64,000 nt of DNA from Breviolum minutum Mf 1.05b.01. Its lineage: Eukaryota > Sar > Dinophyceae > Suessiales > Symbiodiniaceae. Both the position numbers and the translations under genes were made by a program. Location of the stretch: contig DF239348.1 in the NCBI GenBank assembly GCA_000507305.1, forward strand, positions 124,709-188,708. Reading direction: 5' to 3'. Every line of letters begins with the position of its first letter. Position 1 is the first letter of the stretch. The notes beneath the pieces were generated by a model. The model saw only the letters and a program-made list of their open reading frames with translations. It did no database searches and was not told where the DNA came from. Shown here in pieces: positions 34,769 through 43,598 of the stretch.

Positions 34769-35879
34769 TCAGATGGCGTGCTGCAATAGGCCATGCACTG
34801 GCCTCCAATCCTCCTTGTTGCAACAGCCTTCTGATCTGACTCTTCGCTTGTTGGACAGAATTCTCTGCCCTTCCATTACTTTGTGGATCATCTCCAGCCG
34901 TGTAAGTCCTCATGTAGCCCCGGTTGAACATCCATCTTTTCGTGACGGCACTGGTGAATTCTCCTCCATTGTCCGAATGGACCTGAACCACATTGAAGCC
35001 ATCGGCCTTGCGCCTCATGATCATGTCCACCACGGCCTGCAAGACCTCATCTCCTCTCTTGGATTTGACCGGGACCACCCGCCAAAAAACCTTCACTTCA
35101 AACTGGTCATCGTGGTTCTCAGCCTCTTCTTCTGGATCCTCTCTGTTCTCTGCCTCTCTCTCCTCCGGGACTTCTTCTAGAAGGTTTTCACCCGCTTTCT
35201 TCTTCTGTGCTTCTCCTTCTTGCCATCTTCTGTAAACTTCCTCATCATCATCCGGCTCCTCCTCGGATGGTCTCATCTTTCTAGGCCTTCCTCTCTTCGG
35301 ACGGTCATCTCCTTTCTCTTGATTCTCTTCTTCATACTCCTCTTCTCCATCTATCTCCGGAAGATCAACTTCATCTCCCTCCACATCTCGATCTTCTTTC
35401 AAGGATGATCCCTTTGGAACCACCCATGTAAAGGCGCCGACCACCAAAAACCTCAACCCTTTCCCGGTGACATCCTCCCCCGGTGTTAAAGGTCCAGTGG
35501 TATCGACTGATAGCACGCCTCCCCTAACATGTTTCCCCAATCTTTTGTGGGGTTTGCCCTTGGCGCTGGATTCCTGGCACAACCAACAGTCCTTTCTGAA
35601 TGGGATGTGGCCATGTGCTACGTGCTCCTCCCACGATAGCACCTTGACCACCGGCCTCTTCTTTTCCACTATCCCAACAACTGCCCTAGCCACCGCCCTC
35701 ATGAACCCTGGAACCCACCTGAACAACTCCTCCCCTGGCTTGAGGTCCTCTGGGTCTGGAATTCGGGTTCTTGTTGGTTGGGACTTCCACCTCCAAGTTT
35801 CCTCCGATGGTCGTTGGTTTGACTGGCACCCCCACCCCTCCCCAATCTCGTTGGTTAAAGGTCTTGGTCCCCAGCTCAT
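34545..35879 (-). CDS. copia integrase
   Basis: The N-terminal zinc region reads HVAHGHIPFRKDCWLCQ (His cluster then C-x2-C). The catalytic core has Asp in LSVDTTGPL, Asp in VHSDNGGEF and Glu in NGRAENSVQQ, the last two separated by 35 residues (D-D-35-E). An acidic, low-complexity insert (EEEYEEENQEKGDDRPKRG) sits between the first two Asp. It overlaps the neighbouring frames because of indels. Confidence 0.9.
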   Translation of the reverse strand: MSWGPRPLTNEIGEGWGCQSNQRPSEETWRWKSQPTRTRIPDPEDLKPGEELFRWVPGFMRAVARAVVGIVEKKRPVVKVLSWEEHVAHGHIPFRKDCWLCQESSAKGKPHKRLGKHVRGGVLSVDTTGPLTPGEDVTGKGLRFLVVGAFTWVVPKGSSLKEDRDVEGDEVDLPEIDGEEEYEEENQEKGDDRPKRGRPRKMRPSEEEPDDDEEVYRRWQEGEAQKKKAGENLLEEVPEEREAENREDPEEEAENHDDQFEVKVFWRVVPVKSKRGDEVLQAVVDMIMRRKADGFNVVQVHSDNGGEFTSAVTKRWMFNRGYMRTYTAGDDPQSNGRAENSVQQAKSQIRRLLQQGGLEASAWPIAARHLNEVWRYQRIGKKQDTQRRSLGEEEALEQPPAVPNYGECEVCGPKLLESWPLGEERRFVVYNQVCDFTSLQPGDR

Positions 35880-36955
35880 AAATCTCTTCCATCCTCTTCC
35901 ACTCCTGAGTCCTCCACAGGGTGACTACTTCTGGTCGGTTTCCGGGATTGGGTGGCTGTTCCAACATGAGCTTCACTTCCTCCCTGTCTTCCTTCTTCTC
36001 TGCTCTTCTCACATGAGTGGCAACGATGAAGATAAACAGGGATCTCCATAGCATCACATCGTCCTCCTCAACCTTAGCCCGCTCCTTTGAGTCTAAGTCC
36101 TTGATGCCATACTCCTCACCTTCACCCCACCTCCTCAGTGGTCTGGGTCCATGCTCCTCTTCGGAAATCGGGATGTGGCGAAGCACAGAACGGGTACGGC
36201 AATTTGGTCCAGCCAGGATACAGTTCAACTGGTCATCCAAAGCTGCTCTCAACAAGCTGGCATAAGGCTGGGTCTGGGTCAGGTCTTGGTTCTCTCCTCG
36301 AAGCACATCAATCTCGATGAGCTTTGTTGCATCTCCTCCTGCCTCTTGCAGCGCTCTCTTCAAGCTGAACCCCTCCTCCGGGCCAGCATAAAGATGCACT
36401 GAGAAACCATCTTTCTGCATCCTCTTTCTCATCCTCTTATTGGTGTTGGGAATCCCTTTCAACTCTTGAGCTGGTTGAACAACCAAGGCTTGTTGAACAT
36501 GGCTGGGAAGTTTGGCTAAGACTGGATGGCTCTGAATCAATTCCCTTAAGATTCTCACCTCGCCGTCCTCCATCTCCCCGACCAACTTCTTCACAGAAGC
36601 CTCCTCTCGGTCCTCCAACTCTTGGATTAGTTCCAAGGCAAGTGCCTTGGTGACATGGGGACATCCACCTCGGTCTTCTATCGGCAACCTCCCCCTGGAA
36701 GGATGGCTGATCATCATCCCTTGGTCATCCCAATCCACCCTGCAACCAACCCTCCCTACCAATTTCCGAAGTGGCACTATTGGTTCGGTCTCTGGGCTGG
36801 AGTGCATCATGGTTCCACCCCGGGTCATATGCAAATTGGCTTCCCTTCCACAAGCCAACACCACCCTAACTTCCCGATACTTCGACATGTCCTTTTGCTG
36901 GGTGACGACCTCGAAGTGCATGAGTGGCTCCTGAATCAAGAAGTCCTTCTGAGGC
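35686..36955 (-). CDS. copia aspartic protease and linker
   Basis: The active site LLDSGATHALR is read in a frame used only for about 40 bp (near 36.91-36.95 kb), between the Gag frame and the 417-codon frame that continues KDMSKYREVRVVLACG. Two one-base surpluses (an A in AGAAGG, an A in CAAAAG) explain both shifts. The remainder is linker between protease and integrase. Confidence 0.8.
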
Positions 36956-38618
36956 TGCCTTGTTGTATCTTTGCGACTCTAAAGACTTTCAGTGACTTCA
37001 GATCATCAAGTTGTTGCTGAAGCCTTTCCAACTTACTTTCTCTTCCCTTTTCCACGTCCATCCCACCTTTCTCCTTGTGAAGCATCCTCAGCATCTTGTT
37101 CGCTTCTTCGAGCAACTCCTTCATTGCATCCTGCTTCTCTCCTCCTGGATCCTCCTTCTGGGAGCTGGATGCGGGATTGGAACTGGTCTGGTCTGTGGGG
37201 GTTGGTGGTGACTCCTCATCTTTACGAACCACCTTGGCTGCTCTGGGACCTCCCTTTCCTCCATCTCCTCCCTTCCGATCTGGTGAACCTCTCTCTTGGC
37301 TCTTTTCAGCATCTTTTCTGGGACAACTGGAAGCGAAATGGTCTTTGGCCCCACAACACCAACACCGACGTTGATCATCCATCACATGGCTCCATCTGCA
37401 AGCTCTTCCCTTACGGCATCCGGCCTCCGTAGTGAAGTAGCGGCAAACCTCTTCTCTCTTCGTTTCTGAGCGTACTTTTGCTCCTCTGTTCATCCTCTCG
37501 CCTCCCTCCTCAACCTTCTTCACCACTGGCCTCGTCTCTCCTCTAGACTTATTGGGGTCGAGATGGGCTATCTGTTCCACCTCAGCGACCAAGTGCTCTG
37601 CCAACTGTTGCACAGTACTTTCTTTGGGATTTGACTCCACCATGAGATTCGTCTTGGCCAAGCTGATACGAAAGTTGAGCTCCCGGTTCCCTTCCAAAAC
37701 TTTTCTCATCATCTTGTTCAAACCTCTGATGAGGATTGAAGGGTCGGGCATCGTCACACCAACGTCCTCAGCTCTTCTTTTCCAACGCAACCATCGGCGA
37801 AGCATCGTCAAAGACTGTGGGAGGGACTGGGCTTCATCTGGTTGTTCAAGAGCTCGGAGGATGATTCCTTTTTCTGCTAGTCCTCCTGGTTGGTATGCCA
37901 CCATTAGCCGTGCCAAAATGGCTAACGGTGACAAACTCTTTGTGGCGATCATTTCATCCTTTTGGGAGTCTGGCAGGGCTGATAGAAGCATGCCGCTTGC
38001 TCGGCGTTCTAGCCTGGCCCATCGGGGATCTCGGAGTTCTGGAGATGGCTCTGGTTTATGGGTCACTTTTTCAAGTGGGCCCAAAATCTGGTGCTGGAAA
38101 TACCAAGTTCGGGCTTCCTGGTTCACCTTGGTCCACCACTCATGGCTAGTTGCCGATAGATCTCCCATATGAGAATCTATCAACGTCAGCCAGTCTCCAA
38201 GGTCCAAGGGTGCCGACTGGGAGTTCCATTCGGGTAGGGCTGGGATGGTGCTGGTTCCGTACCTCACCGTTTCGGCCAATCCTCCCCCATGCTCCTTCTT
38301 CTCCTCATCCCTTTGGATCATCTGCTCCATCATCTTCATCATCAACCTTAGCGTCATGTTGGTCATCTCTTCTTTTCCTTTTCCTTCCGGCTCTTCTGCC
38401 TCTTTTCCTTCTTCACCTTTACGTCTCGGGTCCTCTGGCGTGGCGAACTGCTCCTCCGTCTTCTCGTGAAGGCGTCCTCTCTCTGCCAAAAGAGCCTCAT
38501 TCATCTTCTTCAGCTTATCTCTTTCTTCCTCAAGGTCTCTCATTCTTCTCATTATCTGTAACTCTTCTTCATCTTTTCTCATCTGGTAGAACCTTTGCTG
38601 GTCCTTCATCCTCATCAA
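36936..38618 (-). CDS. copia Gag core with CCCH and CCHC zinc fingers
   Basis: 560 codons. A charged helical N-terminal region, then a capsid-like middle (WLTLIDSHMGDLSATSHEWW; LMVAYQPGGLAEKGIILRAL). Near residues 391-410 lies C-x8-C-x5-C-x3-H, an RNA-binding CCCH finger, and near 419-432 a C-x2-C-x4-H-x4-C knuckle, the usual Gag nucleocapsid motif. The C-terminus is Lys/Glu/Pro-rich with a Leu-rich helix. Confidence 0.9.
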   Translation of the reverse strand: MMRMKDQQRFYQMRKDEEELQIMRRMRDLEEERDKLKKMNEALLAERGRLHEKTEEQFATPEDPRRKGEEGKEAEEPEGKGKEEMTNMTLRLMMKMMEQMIQRDEEKKEHGGGLAETVRYGTSTIPALPEWNSQSAPLDLGDWLTLIDSHMGDLSATSHEWWTKVNQEARTWYFQHQILGPLEKVTHKPEPSPELRDPRWARLERRASGMLLSALPDSQKDEMIATKSLSPLAILARLMVAYQPGGLAEKGIILRALEQPDEAQSLPQSLTMLRRWLRWKRRAEDVGVTMPDPSILIRGLNKMMRKVLEGNRELNFRISLAKTNLMVESNPKESTVQQLAEHLVAEVEQIAHLDPNKSRGETRPVVKKVEEGGERMNRGAKVRSETKREEVCRYFTTEAGCRKGRACRWSHVMDDQRRCWCCGAKDHFASSCPRKDAEKSQERGSPDRKGGDGGKGGPRAAKVVRKDEESPPTPTDQTSSNPASSSQKEDPGGEKQDAMKELLEEANKMLRMLHKEKGGMDVEKGRESKLERLQQQLDDLKSLKVFRVAKIQQGSLRRTS

Positions 38619-39082
38619 TTGCCTGCATTCGAAGCTCGTCCTCTGTCAACCATGCAGGTCTAGAAGCCTCATTCTCTCTCGGTTGAAACAAAAGGGCCTT
38701 CCTTTGCAACTCTTCCATCTTCTTAGTCTGCTCCTCGGTGAACAAAGATCCTCCTAAGGGCACCGGTGAGCTCTTCGGTCCTGCCGATTCGCCTGTCCAC
38801 ACCATCTCCTCAGTGTCGACAGTCCTAGGATCCTTCTGAGATCCTGTGCCTTTTCCTTTTCCTCCTCTCTCCTCTTCTGGCTGCGGAGTCCTTTTCCCCT
38901 CACTTTCGGGCTTCAAGTCCCCCCAATTCCTCTGTGGCTTCTCCTCTGATGGTTCTGGCGGGGGTATACTCTAAGGCTGGTTGATTTCTCTCATCTTCTA
39001 GCCGGCTCTGTTCTTGAATCATCTCTCTCATACCCTGGTCCAACTCATCCTGGGTCGCTCTTCTTCTCGCGAAAAAGTCCAT
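38569..39082 (-). CDS. copia Gag N-terminal region (frameshifted)
   Basis: Starts MDFFARRRATQDELDQGMRE at 39082, a short distance after the primer site, then changes frame at an ACCCCCG run near 38.96 kb to continue EKPQRNWGDLKPESEGK, and changes again near 38.62 kb into the core. Lys/Glu/Gln-rich, likely disordered. Confidence 0.75.
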
Positions 39083-39096
39083 CTCTTCTAGGAGTA

Positions 39097-39120
39097 CACT
39101 AGCTCCTTGGGCTCATAACC
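39097..39120 (-). other. copia primer binding site (half-tRNA-Met type)
   Basis: On the plus strand 39097-39120 resembles the D-arm to anticodon-loop part of a Met tRNA: TTGGG stem, loop CTCATAA with CAT anticodon, then CC. The minus-strand GGTTATGAGCCCAAGG beside the LTR would pair with it. Copia of Drosophila is known to prime from a tRNA-iMet half. Confidence 0.65.
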
Positions 39121-39319
39121 TAGTAATCTTCTACCTTGGACTTTCTTCTTCCTAACCACTTCCGGCACACCCTCAACCAGTGCTCCCAAGCACCGATCTC
39201 TTCCTTTTCCCAAGTCCGTTGGGCGTTTTCGTTTGTGGCCTGGTTTAGGCCTTGGGCTAAAAGCGGCTTTAGTGAAAACTTCTTTTGGAAACATCTAAAT
39301 GGGAGTATAACCTTCGTCA
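39121..39319 (-). repeat. copia 5' LTR
   Basis: 199 bp. Minus-strand start TGACGAAGG, end GATTACTA. Followed by GTTTC at 39320-39324, the target duplication. Confidence 0.95.
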
Positions 39320-39403
39320 GTTTCAACCCATCTGAAAACTATTAGTCAATTTGGATCATTTCCCCAAATAGGGATGAACATAAAAAATATTTGAAACCAC
39401 CAC

Positions 39404-39457
39404 CCAGGTTTTTTTGTTGGGGTTTGCCGTTGGGTTGGAGAGATGTTCAAGGTGAAA
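39404..39457 (-). CDS. 54-bp exon upstream of the copia-bearing intron
   Basis: Starts after TTAAAGTGTAG in phase 0 and encodes FHLEHLSNPTANPNKKTW, ending ACCTGG directly at the family A arm. Joins in phase to the exon at 31421. Upstream, GNSFVYKKTYCLYQ (about 39.47-39.54 kb) is a further likely exon without a clear donor. Confidence 0.6.
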
Positions 39458-39542
39458 CTACACTTTAATCATAGCATATCATAGCTCCCGGTATCAGTTG
39501 ATACAAGCAATATGTTTTTTTGTAAACGAAGGAATTACCCTC

Positions 39543-39640
39543 TGGTAAACCAACATAACAATGGAATATATCCCCATGTTCAATAGGAAATACATCTTCC
39601 ATCCGGGTCCATCTTTTATTGCTATGTTACATGTTAGTTT
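39543..39640 (-). mobile_element. family C element, probable intron
   Basis: On the minus strand runs from ACTCCG/GTAAAACTAACATG to GGTTTACCAGAG/GG, and an open coding stretch (GNSFVYKKTYC) follows. Arms and the ATGTATTTCC middle match other family C copies. Confidence 0.5.
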
Positions 39641-39671
39641 TACCGGAGTATTTCTAACTGCTTGGATATTC

Positions 39672-39773
39672 CAGGAAGTTAGTAAATGGTTAGTAAATGG
39701 CTTATAAGCTACTTACAAATGGAGTATATTGGGGTTATAACCCACTTACTAACCTTTTACTAACTTCCTGGGG
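39672..39773. mobile_element. TIR element (CCAGGAAGTTAGTAAA arms)
   Basis: CCAGGAAGTTAGTAAATGG and CTTTTACTAACTTCCTGG are matching inverted arms. Related words occur at 23.38-23.46 and 30.93-31.05 kb. Intron use not established. Confidence 0.65.
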
Positions 39774-39809
39774 ACAGTCCATCAACTATAAGGCAAACTA
39801 AAACCCTAC

Positions 39810-39917
39810 CATTCATTGGGGCCCCGGAAACCAGCAGTGAATGGTGGCTGATTTCTTTGTCGTGATGAATCTCCACCAGAGCGAGTCATTGTTTTAGGAA
39901 ATGATGCTTGTATGAAT
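39810..39917 (-). CDS. 108-bp exon
   Basis: Starts after TTCATATCTCATAG and contains FIQASFPKTMTRSGGDSS then QPPFTAGFRGPNE, ending GAATG/GTAGGG. The first base completes an Arg codon with the exon at 40103. Confidence 0.7.
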
Positions 39918-39951
39918 CTATGAGATATGAAGATATTTAATGATTCATGTC

Positions 39952-40072
39952 CATACTGTTGATGGTTCAGAAATCCCGCGGTTTCACCAGTTGAGTTTGG
40001 TAGTTTATCCCATTATTTACCAGGTTTTATACATACCAGGCGGTGCAGGATTGCTTCCATCAACAGTACGTC
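39952..40072 (-). mobile_element. introner family B copy inside an intron
   Basis: TACTGTTGATGGTTCAGAAA to GATTGCTTCCATCAACAGTA. Fills about two thirds of the 185-bp intron 39918-40102, whose flanking exons join in phase. Confidence 0.75.
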
Positions 40073-40102
40073 CAAGTAAATGTAACATCCATTGAATTTC
40101 AC

Positions 40103-40713
40103 CTGGAGGTGCATTCACCATAGTCCCGCCCAAGTAATTGATGAGCATGCAACGAAGCATCAACAAACGCAACAAGAAAAACATTCCACATTCTCACAAC
40201 TAACAAAGGTAAAACTGGAGATTTGGAAGATGGCAAATACCGTTTCACAAAAGCACGCCGAGGCCAACAGATTTTTCTTGGAACAAACATCCATATCAAC
40301 AGGTCTTCCAACTGCTTGTTGAAAGCACCTACAAAACCACGGCACATCTTTTCAAAGATACCTGGGTGAACACTATCACTAGCCTTCCTGCAATCATGGT
40401 TCAGTGGGAACATATATATTTCCATGGAAAAAGGGATCCTTTCCTTTACAATAGGGTCAATTTCCACATAGACCACCTTTACAATGACGACATTGTGAGC
40501 TTGTTATAATTTGATGCCTCCGTGAATTTCACAACAACATTCCACCACCATCCCTTTAAAACACCCGGGTTTGAACCTCTCGAAGCGTTCCCCACTAATG
40601 GGACAAACCTCAGATTGAAGAAACTCCCAACATATGAGTAAAACCGGCAGTTCGCAGTGAAGGTTGGTAGTGTTTCCGAGTTTACAAAGTTATACCACTT
40701 GACCTCTGGGACT
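40103..40713 (-). CDS. long exon (or exon pair) with one frame break
   Basis: Excellent acceptor TTTTTTTCTTTTTTCAG. The first frame has VPEVKWYNFVNSETLPTF and GNASRGSNPGVLKGWWW; the second, from about 40.5 kb, has VVIVKVVYVEIDPIVKE, MEIYMFPLNHDCRKASD and GAFNKQLEDLLIW. A missing A in AACAAG would join them. Ends CTCCAG/GTGAAA in phase 2. Hydrophobic and basic mix; no family recognised. Confidence 0.7.
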
Positions 40714-40996
40714 CTGAAAAAAGAAAAAAATTGGGGGGAGGGACGTACAGACTGGTAGCTGTCTCTATGAATACATTCATACAATCGCATTCCCTAGCCA
40801 CTTCTGAAGAAAAGGCTACATCATGTCCGACAATTCTTCGAAGGGCTCACAACATCCAGTGGCAGTATCTCTCTGTGATGTTCGAACAAGCATAGCTATC
40901 TACAACCATCCAGTATTTGGATGATTGTAAAAATCAAATTGGGTTAAGGTAGAATCAGTAGAATCTAATATGGGCAAACTACTCTATATATAATTC

Positions 40997-41062
40997 CTAA
41001 ACCTGAATCACTGACATTTTGAAGGGATTCCCTTACTAAATCACCACCATGACCGGGGTGAC
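40997..41062 (-). mobile_element. introner family H copy
   Basis: 66 bp from CAAG/GTCACCCCGG to GATTCAGGTTTAG, same ends as the copies at 13.7 and 52.8 kb. A convincing exon lies upstream; the downstream exon is not clear. Confidence 0.6.
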
Positions 41063-41148
41063 CTTGTCTTTCCAGGCGCATTTTAAGACCCGATTCCCGA
41101 ATCGCTTCCTCGGGGTTCCCCCACAGAACGGCGTTCATCGCAAGGCAC
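41063..41148 (-). CDS. 86-bp exon
   Basis: After CCCTCACCTTCCGAG the frame CLAMNAVLWGNPEEAIRES then GLKMRLERQ runs to AAG/GTCACC, the start of a family H element. The plus strand also has a spliced-looking frame here (AHFKTRFPNRFLGVPPQ with GTCTTTCCAG and AAG/GTGAGG), so strand is probable, not proven. Confidence 0.55.
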
Positions 41149-41187
41149 CTCGGAAGGTGAGGGTATACAATTTTTCATGAAGTATAT

Positions 41188-41294
41188 CTGGTTGGTGGTT
41201 GAACCACCCATCTGAAAAATATGCTCGTCAAAATGGGTTCATCTTCCCCAATTTTCGGGGTGAAAATTCAAAAATATTTGAAACCACCACCTAG
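41188..41294. mobile_element. introner family A copy
   Basis: Well-preserved: CTGGTTGGTGGTTGAACC to TTGAAACCACCACCTAG, with AAAAATATGCTCGTCAAA and CCCAATTTTCGGGGTGAA inside. In minus orientation it offers GTGGTGG...CCAAC/CAG ends. Flanking exons not established. Confidence 0.85.
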
Positions 41295-41928
41295 ATATAG
41301 ATGATTCAAATTGTTCACTAACAGTGACAGTAACTATCCATAATCATTTTACATCTTCTGGTTATTGTAGTATAACTTGCTTTACTATGACCACAAGAGT
41401 TGTTTTTGTTGCTTCCATTTCCCGCTTGAGATTACTTCAATTTCCCTAACCCTCTACGATGTTTCATAATGGGGAGTAGTTTGACCAGCCAGGTTCTACT
41501 GGCTTAGTTGGGATCTGCTGGAAACCCAGCTCAATCTCTTCCTTTCATGCAAGCGAAGTCAAAACAATATATGGAGAACTTTGACAGGTTATAAACGGGG
41601 AGAACCCTGAATCACAGCACCGGGGTCATATTGCCAAAATGGCCCTTGATTGGATTGTGAAAGATGCTCACAAAAATGAATTCTCTTCTGTCACAAGAGA
41701 TTTCTGGCCTTAATTGAACCTGAACAAATCAATGGAACATTAAAAATGTTCAACAACTCCTTATCACAGTAGATTCTTCTATGCAGGTTTCTTACAAAGA
41801 CATGATTTCGGCATATTTACGCCGACGTTCCATTCATTTTCTCTCCTAACTCACAGGGGTTATTCGACTCAGAAATAGGAGTTTTCCGAAGTGATGATGG
41901 TGATTGGACATGAGGATATTCAAAAAAA

Positions 41929-42085
41929 ATGTTATTCCATGAAAAACAAATACATGATACACATATTATATATATACATATATTGTANCCTATCCCCTGT
42001 CGTGCCTTGCCCTCCCAACGACTTAATGTTATTCCATAGAAAAACAAATACATGATACACATATTATATATATACATATATTGTA
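41929..42085. other. single-N assembly join with duplicated flank
   Basis: An N at 41988 is followed by 36 bp of unrelated sequence, after which about 60 bp from before the N (ATGTTATTCCAT...ATATTGTA) are repeated with small differences. Best read as overlapping contig ends joined without merging. Confidence 0.8.
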
Positions 42086-42310
42086 TATCATATATAACAT
42101 GGTACATATAACACATGATACATCATATACATATACATATATATATATATTATGTGAATATAAGTATCCCACCACTTTAAGTCATGTTTTTCCCAAATGT
42201 ATATGTTATACCTTCACAAAATTCCCATCCCGGAACCGCACCTCCCACTTGATTTCCTCCTCCACGTTCTCAAGGGCCCTTGATGGGTGAGGTTCTGGCA
42301 CCTCAAAATG

Positions 42311-42361
42311 TCATACTGTTGATGGTTCAGAAATCCCGCGGTTCTGAACCATCAACAGTAA
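42311..42361. mobile_element. family B remnant: two arms only
   Basis: TACTGTTGATGGTTCAGAAA joined directly to GGTTCTGAACCATCAACAGTA, an almost perfect 50-bp palindrome. The element has lost its whole middle. Confidence 0.8.
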
Positions 42362-43158
42362 GTCCATATAAATACACCTCAAGAAACAAGAAATTAAATC
42401 AAACTGTATCATATGAGAAATATATTTCATATGTAAGAATTTTGATTTTGAGAAAATGATGTTATCATGCCACTGATATTTTCCAAACCCAAAGCCAATG
42501 ATTTTGGAGCTACGTGCATGTGCACTCCCCTTTAAACAGTGGGTATTTCATTGGGATTCGGTGGTTCGATCGCCTCATAAGGCTCCCTATTTCCAAGGTT
42601 ATGGGCCTATGGGAAAAGTACAAATCCCCCAGGAAACGGGTTGGAACTGCAGGGAATATGAGATGCTAGAGGAGGGACACATTTTCCACCAAATCATGAC
42701 TATATCGGATGGATAAAGAGAAAAAGGAATCCTTATCAAACCGCAATTTCGATGGCATCATTGAAACTAAATGGATTACATATTACCACCAAAGTTTGTC
42801 GAACTATTGGTGTGCCTGGGGGTGCTTTCATGGTCTTTTCTTGCTTCACTCTTTTACGAAAGTCTCAAACAGTTGCCCAGTGAAGCTTGTTTCTGTCGTT
42901 GGTAGTCTTAGGTCATTTTGGTCGGTTGATTATTGGACTAGAATCATACTCACATGAGGTAGATGAGAAGGGTATAGATCGACTGTTTAAAGCACACTCA
43001 CCACACAGCCCCTATTCTTTTTGAAAGCTGCTTTGTTGTCAAGCTTGACATTCGGGTAACTTCTTTAACCACACTTCAAAAAGGAAATTGTATGATATTA
43101 AACAAAATGGGGCCCCAAAAAAGTTATGATAAACATCAATAAACCAATACAATACAAT

Positions 43159-43219
43159 ACCATGACAATGACAATGACAATGGCAATGACAACGACAACG
43201 ACAATGACAATGACAATAC
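43159..43219. repeat. hexamer array (ATGACA)n
   Basis: About ten copies of ACAATG/ACAACG units. It runs out of the exon above it on the minus strand and gives a spurious His/Cys repeat. Confidence 0.85.
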
Positions 43220-43237
43220 ATGCCATCTCTTATGAAC

Positions 43238-43344
43238 CTGTGGTAGGGTTCCGGGTCCTGTCCTGATGCTTCTTTCAAAAATTCATCTTGCACCACGGGA
43301 GAAATTTGAAACACTTGGAACTCTCGGCGAACTATGGACCTCAG
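43238..43344 (-). CDS. 107-bp exon
   Basis: Acceptor TTGGAAAAGCAG and donor CACAG/GTTCAT. 35 codons (LRSIVRREFQVFQISPVV; QDEFLKEASGQDPEPYH). Phase 0 in, agreeing with the exon above. Confidence 0.7.
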
Positions 43345-43516
43345 CTGCTTTTCCAAACAAAGGGGTAGTCAAATGTTCTTAATCAACCAAATCTTGTTAA
43401 CATCACTATTGGTAAGCGAATTACTTTGTGGATCTAAAATCTACTCAACCACCGCATCCATTGGCGTCGGTTGGTTGGCCCCATCCATTTCCACCGCTCA
43501 CCGTCTTACAGCGCAC

Positions 43517-43598
43517 CTTGTTTTCATGGCCACCAAGACGGAAGAGAGCAGGTCCCACCACAAGATCTCCTTGGATAGAAAAATCCGAGTAAACATCC
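43517..43598 (-). CDS. 82-bp exon
   Basis: Acceptor AAACCACGCCAG and donor AACAAG/GTGCGC. The frame that joins the next exon in phase reads DVYSDFSIQGDLVVGPALF then RLGGHENK. A second frame is also open (MFTRIFLSKEILWW). Confidence 0.65.

Larger units (their letters stand above)
31437..39319 (-). mobile_element. Ty1/copia LTR retrotransposon, 7883 bp
   Basis: Two 199-bp LTRs with one mismatch, 5-bp target duplication GTTTC (31432-31436 and 39320-39324), primer site beside the 5' LTR, purine tract beside the 3' LTR, and domains in copia order on the minus strand: Gag, protease, integrase, reverse transcriptase, RNase H. The coding frame is broken at about ten places by single-base changes. 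LTR ends are TG...TA rather than TG...CA. A recent insertion by LTR identity, but not functional as written. Confidence 0.95.
31422..39403 (-). mobile_element. introner family A intron split by a copia insertion
   Basis: On the minus strand the intron begins CCTGG/GTGGTGGTTTCAAAT and ends CCACCAACTAG, both family A arms. The copia element with its GTTTC duplication occupies 31432-39319 or 31437-39324. Removing copia and one duplication leaves about 94 bp, the same as the intact family A intron at 56373-56466. The exons 39404-39457 and 31315-31421 join in phase 0. Confidence 0.75.
13380..41148 (-). other. long intron-dense minus-strand gene (extent approximate)
   Basis: Exons listed below share strand, have acceptor and donor sites, and over long runs join in compatible codon phase. 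Phase-consistent chains are 41148-39810 (in part), 39457-29477, 26235-25374, 24469-23510, 21485-20181 to 18320, and 14341-13380. Gaps remain between chains, so two or more genes are possible. Exons from 43.2-47.3 kb may be its 5' part. The N-terminal and middle parts match nothing I recognise; the 3' part is rich in Lys, Glu and Gln with heptad-like spacing, suggesting a coiled-coil or structural protein. The 31.4-39.4 kb intron carries a copia element. Confidence 0.6.

Noticed and set aside
32103..38686. Many plus-strand frames opposite the copia element, some over 150 codons
   Set aside because: They are antisense to clear Gag, integrase, reverse transcriptase and RNase H domains.
39320..39404. 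The GTTTC next to the copia LTR as a chance match
   Set aside because: Rejected as chance because the same five bases flank both LTRs and the two outer flanks together rebuild one family A element.
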